DNA of 64,000 nt from Myxococcales bacterium (GTDB lineage Bacteria > Myxococcota_A > Polyangia > Polyangiales > Houyiibacteriaceae), in contig JAOTVB010000016.1 of the NCBI GenBank assembly GCA_029863605.1, positions 33,562-97,561 on the forward strand, given 5' to 3'. The notes under the pieces were generated by a model. That model saw only the letters and a list, made by a program, of their open reading frames with translations. It had not been told where the DNA came from and searched no databases. Below, piece after piece: positions 41,710 to 52,653 of the stretch (positions within the stretch are counted from its first letter, which is position 1; each line of letters opens with the position of its first letter). Both the position numbers and the translations under genes were made by a program.

Positions 41710-42363
41710 TCAGCGACGCCGTGATTCTTCGACAATTCGCTTCTTCGTAGCCGCCCAACTGCAGATCCTGCAACTGCTGAGATCATGACTTCGAGCGGGA
41801 CAATACTCCCGGCCGAAGTAGATGATCTGAAGGTGGCGCCGGATCCACGTGTCTTCGGGAAACACTTTCTTCAGATCAAGCTCGGTTTTCGTCACGTTCT
41901 TGCCATCGGAGAGGCCCCAGCGTGCGGCGAGCCGGTGGATGTGCGTGTCGACGGGAAATGCGGGCTGATGGAACGCCTGGCACATGACGACGGAGGCTGT
42001 TTTGTGTCCGACGCCGGGGAGCGCCTCTAACGCGCCGATGTCAGCCGGAACTTCGCCGCCGTGCCGCTCCAACAGAAGTGTGGCCATCGCTTGAAGGTTC
42101 TTTGCTTTGGTCGGAGCAAGACCCACCGTCCGGATGAGGCTCAGAGTCTCGTCCACTGGAAGCTCCGCCATCGCGAGTGGGTTTGGCGCCTTTGCGAAGA
42201 GCCCCGGAGTAACCTCATTGACCTTCTTGTCGGTCGTCTGGGCGCTCAACATGACCGACACGAGCAGCGTGAAGGGGTCCCGATGGTCGAGAGGGATCGG
42301 TGGCTCTGGATAGAGCTCGTCGAGGATCTTCCCGATGCGGTCCGCTTTTTCCTGGCGGTTCAT
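41710..42363 (-). CDS. nth: Endonuclease III (DNA glycosylase/AP lyase) with altered Fe-S motif
   Basis: A 217-residue HhH-GPD glycosylase for oxidised pyrimidines. The helix-hairpin-helix LPGVGHKTASVV near residue 115 holds the catalytic lysine, and VDTHIHRLAARWGL near 140 the aspartate. The C-terminus should carry C-x6-C-x2-C-x5-C for a [4Fe-4S] cluster. Here it reads YCPARSHDLSSCRICSWA: C-x9-C-x2-C and no fourth cysteine follows. The rest of the fold looks normal, so the enzyme is likely active, with a modified or absent cluster. Confidence 0.93.
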   Translation of the reverse strand: MNRQEKADRIGKILDELYPEPPIPLDHRDPFTLLVSVMLSAQTTDKKVNEVTPGLFAKAPNPLAMAELPVDETLSLIRTVGLAPTKAKNLQAMATLLLERHGGEVPADIGALEALPGVGHKTASVVMCQAFHQPAFPVDTHIHRLAARWGLSDGKNVTKTELDLKKVFPEDTWIRRHLQIIYFGREYCPARSHDLSSCRICSWAATKKRIVEESRRR

Positions 42364-42372
42364 CAGCGGAGC

Positions 42373-43002
42373 TTAGAGCTCTCGGGCGTCCGCGTTGATC
42401 TTGTATTTGCAGAGGATGCTGGCGTCGGCGAGGACGTGCCCGTCGATGGCGGCGAGCACGTCTTGGCTGGTGAACTTGCCCTCGACCGGAGCGGTGCCGA
42501 TGTCGAGTGCATACACCGTGAAACGATAACGATGTACGATGCTATCGTTGAATGGGGGGCACGGCCCATCGTAGCCGTAGTAGTCGCCCTTCATGTCGGG
42601 ATCGCCAGCAAACCAGCCGGTGTAGTCGTTGATCCCCTGGCGCGTGTCCTCGGGCCCAGCCGGCCCCTCCTTGCCACGCGCGGTAACGCCGTCGCTGAAC
42701 GCGCCCTCTTCGATCGAGCGGTCCGGGGCTAGGTCGACCAAGACCCAATGGGCAAAGTCGGCGCGGGGCAAATCCGCCGGAACGACCCTGCCTTCCTTGT
42801 TGACGTCGTCCGGCTTGGTCGGCGCGTCTAGGTCGATACAGAGGATCGCGATCGACTTCGTTCCATCTGGAACGCCCGACCACTCGAGATGCGGGTTCTT
42901 GTTTCCCGCGAGCTCGATCTTGCCATCAGCGCTGGTCTTCCCAAGCGCGTATCGCGAGCGAATGAAATCGCCGTCGTTGAAACTGTCACTTCGTACCTTC
43001 AT
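42373..43002 (-). CDS. YbhB/PEBP (RKIP-like) family protein
   Basis: A 209-residue phosphatidylethanolamine-binding-protein-like protein. The ligand-pocket motifs are visible: PHLEWSGVPDGTKSIAILCID-DAP near residues 43-65, FAHWVLVDLAP near 85, the loop YYGYDGPCPPFNDSIVHRYRFTVYAL near 145-168. The bacterial relatives have no proven activity. It ends 9 bases before the nth start codon on the same strand, so the two may be co-transcribed. Confidence 0.9.
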   Translation of the reverse strand: MKVRSDSFNDGDFIRSRYALGKTSADGKIELAGNKNPHLEWSGVPDGTKSIAILCIDLDAPTKPDDVNKEGRVVPADLPRADFAHWVLVDLAPDRSIEEGAFSDGVTARGKEGPAGPEDTRQGINDYTGWFAGDPDMKGDYYGYDGPCPPFNDSIVHRYRFTVYALDIGTAPVEGKFTSQDVLAAIDGHVLADASILCKYKINADAREL

Positions 43003-43196
43003 GGCAGAGGATGTCAGCACCGACCGGGAGAGCTGTCAAATGACTCTGCGTCCACCGGTGACCCGGGCCGCGCCGCCACCGATGGGGGCTTCGTCGGCCA
43101 TGACGGGCTGTCAGCTTGCCGAGACCTCGGACCGGTTAGAATCGTCTTTTCCGCCGGGCTGGCGCCTGCAGCGTCTCTGACGTACGAAGGGCTTCG

Positions 43197-44345
43197 ATGC
43201 GGCTGCTGTTCGTTTCCCACTCCTTCCCTACTCCTGACGCTCCGATGAGCAATGTCGGGGGGATGCAGCGGGTGGCGACGGAGCTTCATGCTGCGCTCGA
43301 GACGCGTGACGATGTCCCGATGCGCACGCTCGTGCTTCGATCGAGCTGGAAGTGGGTGCACTTGAAGGCGGGGTTGTTTCTGGCTTCGCTGGCGGTCCGG
43401 TTGGGGCGCGAGGCGAGAAAGCACGAGGCCGATACGATCTTGTTTACCAGCATGACGACGGCGCTTCCGCTCTTGTCGGCAGCGCCGCGACTCAAGTCAC
43501 GAGGCATTCGCCTTGCCGCGATCGCACACGGGCTGGATGTGACCGACCCCAACCCCGCGTATCAAATCGCAGTTCGAAGGCTCTGCCGAGTGCTGGACGT
43601 GGTCATGCCGGTCAGCCGCGCGACGGGAAAAGAGCTCGTCGCGCGCGGATTGCCGCGCGCGCGAATGCACGTAGTGCCAAACGCAGTCGACGTCGATCGG
43701 TTCACGAAGGCTGCGTCGGATGGCTTGGAAAGAACGACGAGACACATCGAAAGCGCTCCTGCTTTACCCGACGACGCGTTCCTCCTCGTCGCCGTCGGGC
43801 GCCAGGTTCCCCGCAAAGGATTCGCCTGGTTCATCGAAAACGTCATGCCCAAGCTTCCTGACCGCGTCGTGCTCTGGTTGGCGGGTGACGGACCAGAACG
43901 TGAAGCCATCGAAGACGCGATTCAGCGGAATGCACTCGGACTGCGCGTGCGTTGCTTGGGGAAGATCAGTGAAGAAGATCTCATCGCGCTCTACCGAACG
44001 GGCCATCTCTTGGTGATGCCCAACATCAACGTCCCTGGCGACATGGAAGGCTTTGGAATCGTGATGCTCGAAGCGGGAGTCTGCGGGCTCCCGACCCTGG
44101 CGGCCGATCTGGAAGGCATCCGCGACGTCATCGAGGAAGGTGTAAACGGATGGTTCGTGCCAAGCGGGAACGCCAACGCGTTCGTCGACCGCATCGAAAG
44201 CCTCCTCGACGCCCCAGATGACCTACGAAGGGCAAGCAAGCGAGCAGCCGAGTACGTGTCGTCCACGTTCAGATGGAACACCACCACACAGCGCTACGTG
44301 GACATCCTCCAACGGCCCCGGCCATTCCCCAGACCCTGGCACTGA
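43197..44345 (+). CDS. Glycosyltransferase family 4
   Basis: A 382-residue GT-B enzyme. The N-terminus LLFVSHSFPTPDAPMSNVGGMQRVATEL has the acceptor-side glycine loop. The C-domain has FLLVAVGRQVPRKGFAWFIENV near residue 198, LWLAGDGPERE near 225 and the nucleotide-sugar E-x7-E in MEGFGIVMLEAGVCGLP near 285. It probably works on a cell-surface glycan or glycolipid; donor and acceptor are unknown and no polysaccharide cluster surrounds it. It stands alone on this strand, 194 bases from the divergent PEBP gene. Confidence 0.9.
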   Translation: MRLLFVSHSFPTPDAPMSNVGGMQRVATELHAALETRDDVPMRTLVLRSSWKWVHLKAGLFLASLAVRLGREARKHEADTILFTSMTTALPLLSAAPRLKSRGIRLAAIAHGLDVTDPNPAYQIAVRRLCRVLDVVMPVSRATGKELVARGLPRARMHVVPNAVDVDRFTKAASDGLERTTRHIESAPALPDDAFLLVAVGRQVPRKGFAWFIENVMPKLPDRVVLWLAGDGPEREAIEDAIQRNALGLRVRCLGKISEEDLIALYRTGHLLVMPNINVPGDMEGFGIVMLEAGVCGLPTLAADLEGIRDVIEEGVNGWFVPSGNANAFVDRIESLLDAPDDLRRASKRAAEYVSSTFRWNTTTQRYVDILQRPRPFPRPWH

Positions 44346-44349
44346 CACT

Positions 44350-45042
44350 CTAAGCGCGATCCCACAGACGAAGCGCGCCACGCATCGCTTCCTCGAGCGA
44401 AAAGAAACGCACCTTGGCGGGCATGTCTTGTTGAAGGTGACGCGCGTTTCCTCCCCCGAGATGAAGCTCATCGTAGTTGAAGAGGCGCTCGAGCTGACCG
44501 AGGGCATCGGCCACTCGCCCGGTCCACTCCGAAGGGCCGATGCGTTTGAGCTCCGCGTCGCGAACCAAGTCCTCGTAGGTCTTGTCGTCGCGAAACGGGT
44601 GATGCCCGAGCTCGAGGTTCGGAACGAGCCGGCCGTCGGTGAACAACGCCGTCCCGAGTCCCGTTCCAAGCGTCAGTATCAGCTCGACGCCATGTCCTTC
44701 GACCACACCAAGCCCCTGTAGGTCCGCGTCATTGAGCACGCGGACCGGACTGCCGAGCCGCTCCTCCAACTTCGCGGTCAAGGGCACGGCTCGCCAAAGC
44801 TCGTTGCCGAGATTCGGCGCATTGTAGGTGACGCCGGATTTCACGACGCCGGGAAAACCCACCGACACGCGATGGTAGGCCTCCACGGTGTCGGCAACTT
44901 CACGGATCACGGTAATGATCGCGTCGGGGGTCGCAGGGTCCGGGGTCGGGCGGCGTTGCGACGCTGCCTTGACGGAGCCGTCGTCACTCAGCGTGAGGAA
45001 CTTGATGCTTCCGCCGCCGATGTCGATCGCCAACGTGCTCAT
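44350..45042 (-). CDS. ppgK: Polyphosphate glucokinase (ROK family)
   Basis: A 230-residue sugar kinase. The phosphate loop [15 protein letters not shown] starts the protein, [12 protein letters not shown] lies near residue 62, [13 protein letters not shown] near 98 (catalytic Asp) and [12 protein letters not shown] near 120. These match the polyphosphate-glucokinase branch of the ROK family, which phosphorylates glucose with polyphosphate (and often ATP). ATG 45042 overlaps the pgi stop by ATGA; the longer frame would run back into pgi. As last gene of hppA-pgi-ppgK it couples glucose entry to phosphate polymers. Confidence 0.85.
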   Translation of the reverse strand: MSTLAIDIGGGSIKFLTLSDDGSVKAASQRRPTPDPATPDAIITVIREVADTVEAYHRVSVGFPGVVKSGVTYNAPNLGNELWRAVPLTAKLEERLGSPVRVLNDADLQGLGVVEGHGVELILTLGTGLGTALFTDGRLVPNLELGHHPFRDDKTYEDLVRDAELKRIGPSEWTGRVADALGQLERLFNYDELHLGGGNARHLQQDMPAKVRFFSLEEAMRGALRLWDRA

Positions 45043-46685
45043 GAGGCTGACTCGCGGTGCCGCTGGTAGTACTCGATCAGCTGTTGCGTGGAACCGTCGT
45101 GCTCGCCTTGTTGCCCGCTGAGCTCCGGCAGGACGACCTTTGCAAGCTGTTTCCCGAGCTCTACGCCCCACTGGTCGAAGCTATAGATGTTCCAGATGAC
45201 GCCCTGTATGAAGATCTTGTGCTCGTAGAGTGCGATCAATCGTCCGAGCGCTCGCGGAGTCAGCTTTTCGAACATGAACGTGTTGCTCGGTCGGTTGCCA
45301 GGGAACGCCTTGTGAGGCGCGAGCAGATCGACTTGTTCTTTCGACGCGCCACTCTTGCGGAGCTCGTCACGCGCCTCTTCCTCCGTTTTTCCGCGCATCA
45401 GCGCCTCGGCCTGCGCGATGCAATTGGCCACGAGAATGTCATGATGTTGGCTGAGAGGGTTCTGACTCTGTGCGGGCGCGATGAAGTCGCACGGCACCAA
45501 GTGCGTCCCCTGGTGGAGCAGCTGGAAGAAGGCGTGTTGCCCATTGGTCCCTGGCTCTCCCCAGACGATGGGTCCGGTGCCGTAGCCCACGACTTCACCC
45601 TCGCGCGAGGTGCGCTTGCCATTGCTCTCCATGTCCGCCTGCTGCAGGTACGCGGGAAATCGGTGCAAGTACTGATCATAGGGCAAAACGGCATGCGACG
45701 TGGCAGCAAAGAAGTCCCTGTACCAGACCCCGAGGAGCGCCATCAGCACCGGGATGTTCTCGCGCAAGGGCGCCGTTCGAAAGTGCTCGTCCAGTTCATA
45801 CGCGCCTGCGAGCAACTCCTCGAAGTGTTCCATTCCAATCACGCATGCGATCGAGAGCCCGATCGCCGACCAGAGCGAGTACCGACCGCCCACCCAATCC
45901 CAGAACTCGAACATGTTGTCAGGATCGATCCCAAACGCCGTCACGGCCTCGCGGTTCGTCGATATTGCCACGAAATGCTTGGCCACTGCGTCTTCGCTTC
46001 CGAGGCTGTCGACCAACCATTGGCGGGCTGAACCCGCGTTGGTCAGCGTTTCCTGCGTCGTAAAGGTCTTCGAAGCGATGATGAAGAGGGTCGTTTCGGC
46101 GCGCACTTCTCGGAGCACCTCGCTCAGATGGGTCCCGTCGACGTTCGATACGAAGTGCGCACGTAGCCCGTCTTTCCAATACGGGCGGAGCGCTTCGGTG
46201 ACCATGAGTGGCCCGAGGTCTGACCCACCGATCCCGATGTTGACGACGTCGGTGATGGCTCGCCCGGTGTGTCCCGCCCACGAGCCGTCACGAACTGCAG
46301 CGGCGAATCGGCGCATTTGCTCGAGCACGCGCCGCACGTCGGGCATCACGTCGACCCCCTCGACCATGACCGCACGTTCCCCTCGATTGCGGAGTGCGGT
46401 GTGCAGAACTGCACGGCCTTCGGTCACGTTGATCGCGTCCCCGGCGAACATGCGGCTGATCCAATCACGAACACCACATTCTTCGGCTAGCTCCACGAGG
46501 AGGCTAACGCTCTGATCGGTGATGCGATTCTTCGAATAGTCGAAGAGAAGGTCGCCAAGCGTCGACGAGAAGCGCCCGGCACGTTCGGGGTCCTCGTCGA
46601 AGAGCTCCCTCATCTGTAGGTCGCGCACCTCATCGTAATGAGCCCGAAGCGCGCGCCATGCCTCGGTCTGGGTAGGGTCGACCAT
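45039..46685 (-). CDS. pgi: Glucose-6-phosphate isomerase
   Basis: A 548-residue enzyme interconverting glucose-6-phosphate and fructose-6-phosphate. The sugar-phosphate site shows [13 protein letters not shown] near residue 150, signature 1 as [17 protein letters not shown] near 205, [13 protein letters not shown] near 265 and the C-terminal signature [21 protein letters not shown] near 505. The length equals the long (E. coli-type) form. It lies 26 bases downstream of hppA and overlaps ppgK. An in-frame TTG 9 bases upstream of the ATG is not preferred. Confidence 0.97.
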   Translation of the reverse strand: MVDPTQTEAWRALRAHYDEVRDLQMRELFDEDPERAGRFSSTLGDLLFDYSKNRITDQSVSLLVELAEECGVRDWISRMFAGDAINVTEGRAVLHTALRNRGERAVMVEGVDVMPDVRRVLEQMRRFAAAVRDGSWAGHTGRAITDVVNIGIGGSDLGPLMVTEALRPYWKDGLRAHFVSNVDGTHLSEVLREVRAETTLFIIASKTFTTQETLTNAGSARQWLVDSLGSEDAVAKHFVAISTNREAVTAFGIDPDNMFEFWDWVGGRYSLWSAIGLSIACVIGMEHFEELLAGAYELDEHFRTAPLRENIPVLMALLGVWYRDFFAATSHAVLPYDQYLHRFPAYLQQADMESNGKRTSREGEVVGYGTGPIVWGEPGTNGQHAFFQLLHQGTHLVPCDFIAPAQSQNPLSQHHDILVANCIAQAEALMRGKTEEEARDELRKSGASKEQVDLLAPHKAFPGNRPSNTFMFEKLTPRALGRLIALYEHKIFIQGVIWNIYSFDQWGVELGKQLAKVVLPELSGQQGEHDGSTQQLIEYYQRHRESAS

Positions 46686-46711
46686 CGGACCCAAACTTAG
46701 CCGCTGCGGGC

Positions 46712-48796
<2,085 letters not shown>

Positions 48797-48925
48797 ATCC
48801 GCGGAACCTCTATTCGCGCCCGGTCTCGGTGAAGTGCTTGGCGGGCGGCGCGTTTCTACAAGATTTCAAAATCAGGTCAAACCCAGGCGCAGCGGAGTTC
48901 CAAGATCCCTGAAAATACCGCGGAA

Positions 48926-49855
48926 TCAACTCGCCCGGGCTTCGGCGATCGCGTTCCGGGCCGCAGCGAAGTCCGCGGGGCCCTGTACGCTGAGCCGCCC
49001 GACATCTCGGTCGATTCGGACCAAAAGACCACTCAGAACGCGGCCAGGCCCCACCTCGACGAACAGGGAGACGCCGTCGGCGATCATGCGGCGGACGCTG
49101 TCTTCCCAGCGAACCGGCCGACTGACCTGACGGACCAACGCATCTTTCGCCGACGTTGCATCGGTGACGGGCTCGGCGTCGACATTGACATACACGGGCA
49201 CCCTCGGGGCCGAAAACGCGATCGCTTCGATGTCCTCGGCGAGTCGTCGCTCCGCCGGTTCCATCAATGTCGAATGAAACGGGGCACTCACGGGAAGAGA
49301 GCTCGCGCGGGCGCCAGCCTCTTTGAGCTTCGCCCCCGCCTCTCGTACCGCGTCCGTCTCTCCCGCGATCACGATCTGCTGCGGCGAATTGTAGTTCACC
49401 GCCTCGACGAGCCCCGGGACTTCCGCGCAGATCCGGTCGACCAATGTGCGGTCAGCTTTGAGAACCGCCGCCATCGCGCCTTCGCCATAAGGGACGGCGT
49501 CTTGCATGTAGATCCCCCGCTTTCGAACCAGCCGCACCGCGTCGGCAAGGCCGACCGCACTGGCGGCGACGTACGCCGAGTACTCGCCCAGGCTGTGCCC
49601 AGCCACGACGTCGAACGGCACGTCGAGCGCACGAAGGAGCGCAATCGACGTCGCCAAAACCGCGGGCTGGGTATTGGCCGTCAGCTTCAGCTCTTCTTCG
49701 GGGCCTTCGAAACAGAGTTCCGATAGCCTTTCGCCAAGGGCGGCGTCGGCAGCGTCGAAAACTTCGCGCGCGGCCTCGAATTCGTCGTACGCCTCGCGGC
49801 CCATTCCGACCTTTTGACTGCCCTGACCCGGAAAAACGAGCGCGACCTTGCCCAT
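48926..49855 (-). CDS. fabD: Malonyl-CoA:ACP transacylase
   Basis: A 309-residue enzyme that loads malonyl groups on acyl carrier protein for fatty acid synthesis. KVALVFPGQGSQKVGMG opens the protein, the nucleophile serine is in VAGHSLGEYSAYVAA near residue 92, the malonate-binding Arg in RLVRKRG near 117, and the base in APFHSTLM near 200. The start at 49855 is preferred because the family begins there. It is not inside a fab cluster here; the divergent neighbour is a small membrane protein. Confidence 0.96.
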   Translation of the reverse strand: MGKVALVFPGQGSQKVGMGREAYDEFEAAREVFDAADAALGERLSELCFEGPEEELKLTANTQPAVLATSIALLRALDVPFDVVAGHSLGEYSAYVAASAVGLADAVRLVRKRGIYMQDAVPYGEGAMAAVLKADRTLVDRICAEVPGLVEAVNYNSPQQIVIAGETDAVREAGAKLKEAGARASSLPVSAPFHSTLMEPAERRLAEDIEAIAFSAPRVPVYVNVDAEPVTDATSAKDALVRQVSRPVRWEDSVRRMIADGVSLFVEVGPGRVLSGLLVRIDRDVGRLSVQGPADFAAARNAIAEARAS

Positions 49856-49892
49856 CGCGGAGCTGCATAGCACGATTTGAAGGGGGTTACGC

Positions 49893-50357
49893 TTGGAGGA
49901 ACCGAACAATGCCGAAGACGCCGAGCACTTGAGCGCGCTGTCGATCGGTCATTACATCATGGCGGGTCTCTCGGCGATCAGCGCGATACCTCTGGTGGGC
50001 TATGCCTTCGCAGGCGCCAAGCTCGCCGAACGGCTCACCGACGAGATGGCGGTAACCATGGGAGACCTCTCTGGTCAAGCAGGAGTCGACCCTCTTGCTG
50101 GCGCCCCCATGGAGATGATGGACGATCTCGGCACCCTCGTGATCACGCTGGTAGCTCTCAGCCTCGTGTTGGTCGTCGTCACGGCGATCGGCTTCTTTCT
50201 GGTCGGGCTAAAGCTGCGCCAACGCCGATGGTGGACGTTTTGTTATTTGAGCGGCTGGGGCGAGTGCTTGATGTTTCCGTTTGGGACGATTCTCGGGGTG
50301 TTCACGATCATCGTCCTGTCGCGCCCGACGGTGAAGCGCTCGTTTGGCATGCGCTGA
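49893..50357 (+). CDS. Small membrane protein, unknown function (TTG start)
   Basis: A 154-residue protein with two or three hydrophobic segments: IGHYIMAGLSAISAIPLVGYAFAG at about 18-41, a long TLVITLVALSLVLVVVTAIGFFLVGL near 80-106, and FPFGTILGVFTIIVLS near 128. The best start is TTG at 49893, with AAGGGGGT upstream; the next ATG would cut the first segment. It is followed by the bolA-like gene after 53 bases. No family was recognised. Confidence 0.65.
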   Translation: MEEPNNAEDAEHLSALSIGHYIMAGLSAISAIPLVGYAFAGAKLAERLTDEMAVTMGDLSGQAGVDPLAGAPMEMMDDLGTLVITLVALSLVLVVVTAIGFFLVGLKLRQRRWWTFCYLSGWGECLMFPFGTILGVFTIIVLSRPTVKRSFGMR

Positions 50358-50410
50358 TTGACAACGACCCCAACCCACCGTACCGATCACCGTTCTCTGG
50401 AGGCTACTCG

Positions 50411-50665
50411 ATGGTTGAAGCAGAAGAGCTCGAGGAAAGGATTCGCAAGGGCGTCGCGAACGTGTCTCACCTCGTGGTCACGGACCTCACCGGCACCAAA
50501 GACCACTGGGAGGCGCTCGTCGTATCCGAAGCTTTCAGCGGCAAAAACCGCATCGAACAGCACCAGATGGTCTACGCAGCGCTAGGCGAGCTCATGGCGG
50601 GCCCCGTCCACGCACTTGCGCTCAAGACCTACTCGCCCGAGAGTTGGGCTAAGCAAGAGGGTTAA
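50411..50665 (+). CDS. BolA family protein
   Basis: An 84-residue BolA-fold protein: VEAEELEERIRKGV, VTDLTGTKDHWEALVVSEAFSGKNRIEQHQMVYAAL and ALKTYSPESW show the family order with the conserved His of the [2Fe-2S]-sharing site in RIEQHQMVY. GGAGG precedes ATG 50411. The next gene, a CGFS glutaredoxin, starts 1 base after its stop. BolA and monothiol glutaredoxins form iron-sulfur-bridged heterodimers, so the pair probably acts in Fe-S cluster delivery or iron sensing. Confidence 0.92.
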   Translation: MVEAEELEERIRKGVANVSHLVVTDLTGTKDHWEALVVSEAFSGKNRIEQHQMVYAALGELMAGPVHALALKTYSPESWAKQEG

Positions 50666-50666
50666 C

Positions 50667-50987
50667 ATGGAAGATTCCGTCCGAGAAAAGATTCAAGGCA
50701 TCATCGACTCGAACGACGTCGTCCTTTTCATGAAGGGGACGAAAAACTTCCCGCAATGTGGCTTTTCGGCCACGGTCGTCGAGGTCCTTCGCCGCGCCGG
50801 CTCGGACTTCCAGGACGTGAACGTGCTGGAAAATCCGGAGATTCGTCATGGGATCAAGGAGTTCGCCAACTGGCCAACGATCCCGCAGCTTTACGTCCGG
50901 GGTAAGTTCGTCGGTGGCTGCGATATCGTCCGCGAAATGTACGAGAAGGGTGAACTCGACGCCGTGCTTTCTGCTAAACAAAGCTGA
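50667..50987 (+). CDS. grxD: Monothiol glutaredoxin (Grx4 type)
   Basis: A 106-residue single-domain thioredoxin fold with the CGFS active site (MKGTKNFPQCGFSATVV), the cis-proline segment WPTIPQLYVRGKFVGGCDIV and the usual helical end. Monothiol glutaredoxins bind a [2Fe-2S] cluster with glutathione and hand it to targets. ATG 50667 directly follows the bolA-like stop codon, so the two are translated together. Confidence 0.96.
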   Translation: MEDSVREKIQGIIDSNDVVLFMKGTKNFPQCGFSATVVEVLRRAGSDFQDVNVLENPEIRHGIKEFANWPTIPQLYVRGKFVGGCDIVREMYEKGELDAVLSAKQS

Positions 50988-51001
50988 GGCGTCAGACCCT
51001 T

Positions 51002-52051
51002 ATGGCCGAGCTTCTTGGCGGCAAATACGAAGTGCTCGAGCTCGCTGGCGAAGGCGGCATGGCCAAGGTGTATCGTGGCCAGACCCATGGCGCCGCAGGG
51101 TTCGTCCGCCCGATCGCCATCAAGCGCGTCTTGGCCCCTTTGAGTCAGAACCCCGAGTTCCTGAAGATGTTCGTCGAGGAAGCACGCGTCGTATCGGAGC
51201 TCGAGCATCCGAACATCGCCCAGATTCACGACTTCGACCGCGACCGCGCCGGAGAGTATTACTTGGTTCTCGAGTGGGTCGATGGCCTCACACTTGCAGA
51301 ATGGCGACAAGCCCATCGCAAGCACGGCCAGCAAACCCCCTGGCACCTCGTCGCCGCCATCGGGATCGAAGTACTGAAAGCGCTTCATGCCGCCCACGTG
51401 CGTGTCGACCCGACCGGAAGCCCTGCTCCGATCTTTCACCGTGACGTGACGCCCCAGAACGTGATGGTCAGTAAGTGCGGCGTGGTGAAACTGACCGATT
51501 TCGGGCTCGCGCGCGCGATGGACCGGAGCAGCATCACGAAGCCCGGCTTCGTGAAAGGAAAGATCGCTTACCTGGCACCGGAGCTCACGTACGAGGCAGA
51601 CCCGAGCGCACAGACCGATCTCTTCAGCGTCGGCGTGGTCCTCTGGGAGGTTCTCGCCGGAGAAAAGCTTTTCAAAGGTAAAGATCCCCTAAAAGTGGTC
51701 GGGACCATTCGAGGCATGGAAATTCCCAACCTCGCCGAAGTGCGACGAGACATCCCTGTCCGACTCCGAGAGATCATCGGACGAGCGCTTCAGCGGGAAG
51801 CGAACGACCGATACCCCACGGCGCATGCGATGGGGCGTGACCTCGCTGCCCTTCTCCGCACGACGGAAGAGCCTACCGACTCCGACGTAATCGCCAGGAG
51901 CATTCACTGGGCCCGACGACAGCTTGCCGAGGACGATCAGACGGAGGCCCCAACCAAACCGTTTGCCGCCGGGCCTGCGCTCGCACGTGCTGGCGCCGCC
52001 GACGAAACGATCCCCGACACCAGCATCCCCCTCACCCGACGTCGCCGCTAG
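51002..52051 (+). CDS. Serine/threonine protein kinase (PknB-like, soluble)
   Basis: A 349-residue Hanks-type kinase. The glycine loop LAGEGGMAKVYRG starts near residue 15, the ATP lysine is in RPIAIKRV near 40, the catalytic loop reads FHRDVTPQNVMV near 147 (His-Arg-Asp with Thr at the usual Lys position +2), and the metal loop is LTDFGLAR near 165. The last 70 residues are Ala/Thr/Asp-rich and carry no membrane helix or sensor domain. Its substrate is unknown. Its TAG stop interlocks with the stop of the convergent VTT gene (CTAG). Confidence 0.93.
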   Translation: MAELLGGKYEVLELAGEGGMAKVYRGQTHGAAGFVRPIAIKRVLAPLSQNPEFLKMFVEEARVVSELEHPNIAQIHDFDRDRAGEYYLVLEWVDGLTLAEWRQAHRKHGQQTPWHLVAAIGIEVLKALHAAHVRVDPTGSPAPIFHRDVTPQNVMVSKCGVVKLTDFGLARAMDRSSITKPGFVKGKIAYLAPELTYEADPSAQTDLFSVGVVLWEVLAGEKLFKGKDPLKVVGTIRGMEIPNLAEVRRDIPVRLREIIGRALQREANDRYPTAHAMGRDLAALLRTTEEPTDSDVIARSIHWARRQLAEDDQTEAPTKPFAAGPALARAGAADETIPDTSIPLTRRRR

Positions 52052-52602
52052 AGTAGGTCGACGCCTAGGCCGAACAGCACCGAAATGACGATGAAGGGCG
52101 GGGTCATGCCGATCATCGCGGCGATCATGTAGTCGCGGAACGTGACGCCGGACATGGCGAGGGTGTAATTCACCGGCGGTATCGCCCACAAGAACAAGCG
52201 GATCACGATCATCGAGCGAAGAGGTTGTTCTTCGAGGCGGTCTAGCCATTTCTTGAAAAAGGGCGTCTTGATTTCCTTGAGAGGTTGCCCCCCGATCGTT
52301 CGAACGATGATGAAAGAAATCCCCACGGAAATCGTGGCAGCGATGACCGAGGCCACCGCCCCCCAAAGCGGACCATACGCCAGCCCGGCAACGGCAACGA
52401 ATACGAAGCCCGGAATGTAGAGCAGCTGGCCGACTGCGAACATTCCCGCGAATACGAAGAAGCCCCCAATCCCGGCAGCCCGCATCGACGCGCGGATTCC
52501 TTCGACGGTGACCTCCTCGTTGAAGCCGGTGGCAAGACCGATCGCGTAGACGCTCCCGAGAAACAGTGCCAACAGCGTGAGGCGCGCCAAGGTCCGGTTC
52601 AC
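52048..52602 (-). CDS. VTT-domain membrane protein (TVP38/TMEM64, DedA-like)
   Basis: A 184-residue protein with about five hydrophobic segments. The family core is FAVGQLLYIPGFVFVAVAGLAYGPLWGAV near residues 55-85, containing the PG-x2-F/L/G-x-YG pattern, then an amphipathic part and RLFLWAIPPVNYTLAMSGVTFRDY near 138. Homologues are lipid scramblases or transport-related. GTG at 52602 is the start. It stands alone between the kinase and the TPR gene. Confidence 0.88.
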   Translation of the reverse strand: MNRTLARLTLLALFLGSVYAIGLATGFNEEVTVEGIRASMRAAGIGGFFVFAGMFAVGQLLYIPGFVFVAVAGLAYGPLWGAVASVIAATISVGISFIIVRTIGGQPLKEIKTPFFKKWLDRLEEQPLRSMIVIRLFLWAIPPVNYTLAMSGVTFRDYMIAAMIGMTPPFIVISVLFGLGVDLL

Positions 52603-52653
52603 GAGGCGCAGTAGTGCACAGTCGTCAGGCGAAGACCAGCCCGTTTTGACTGG

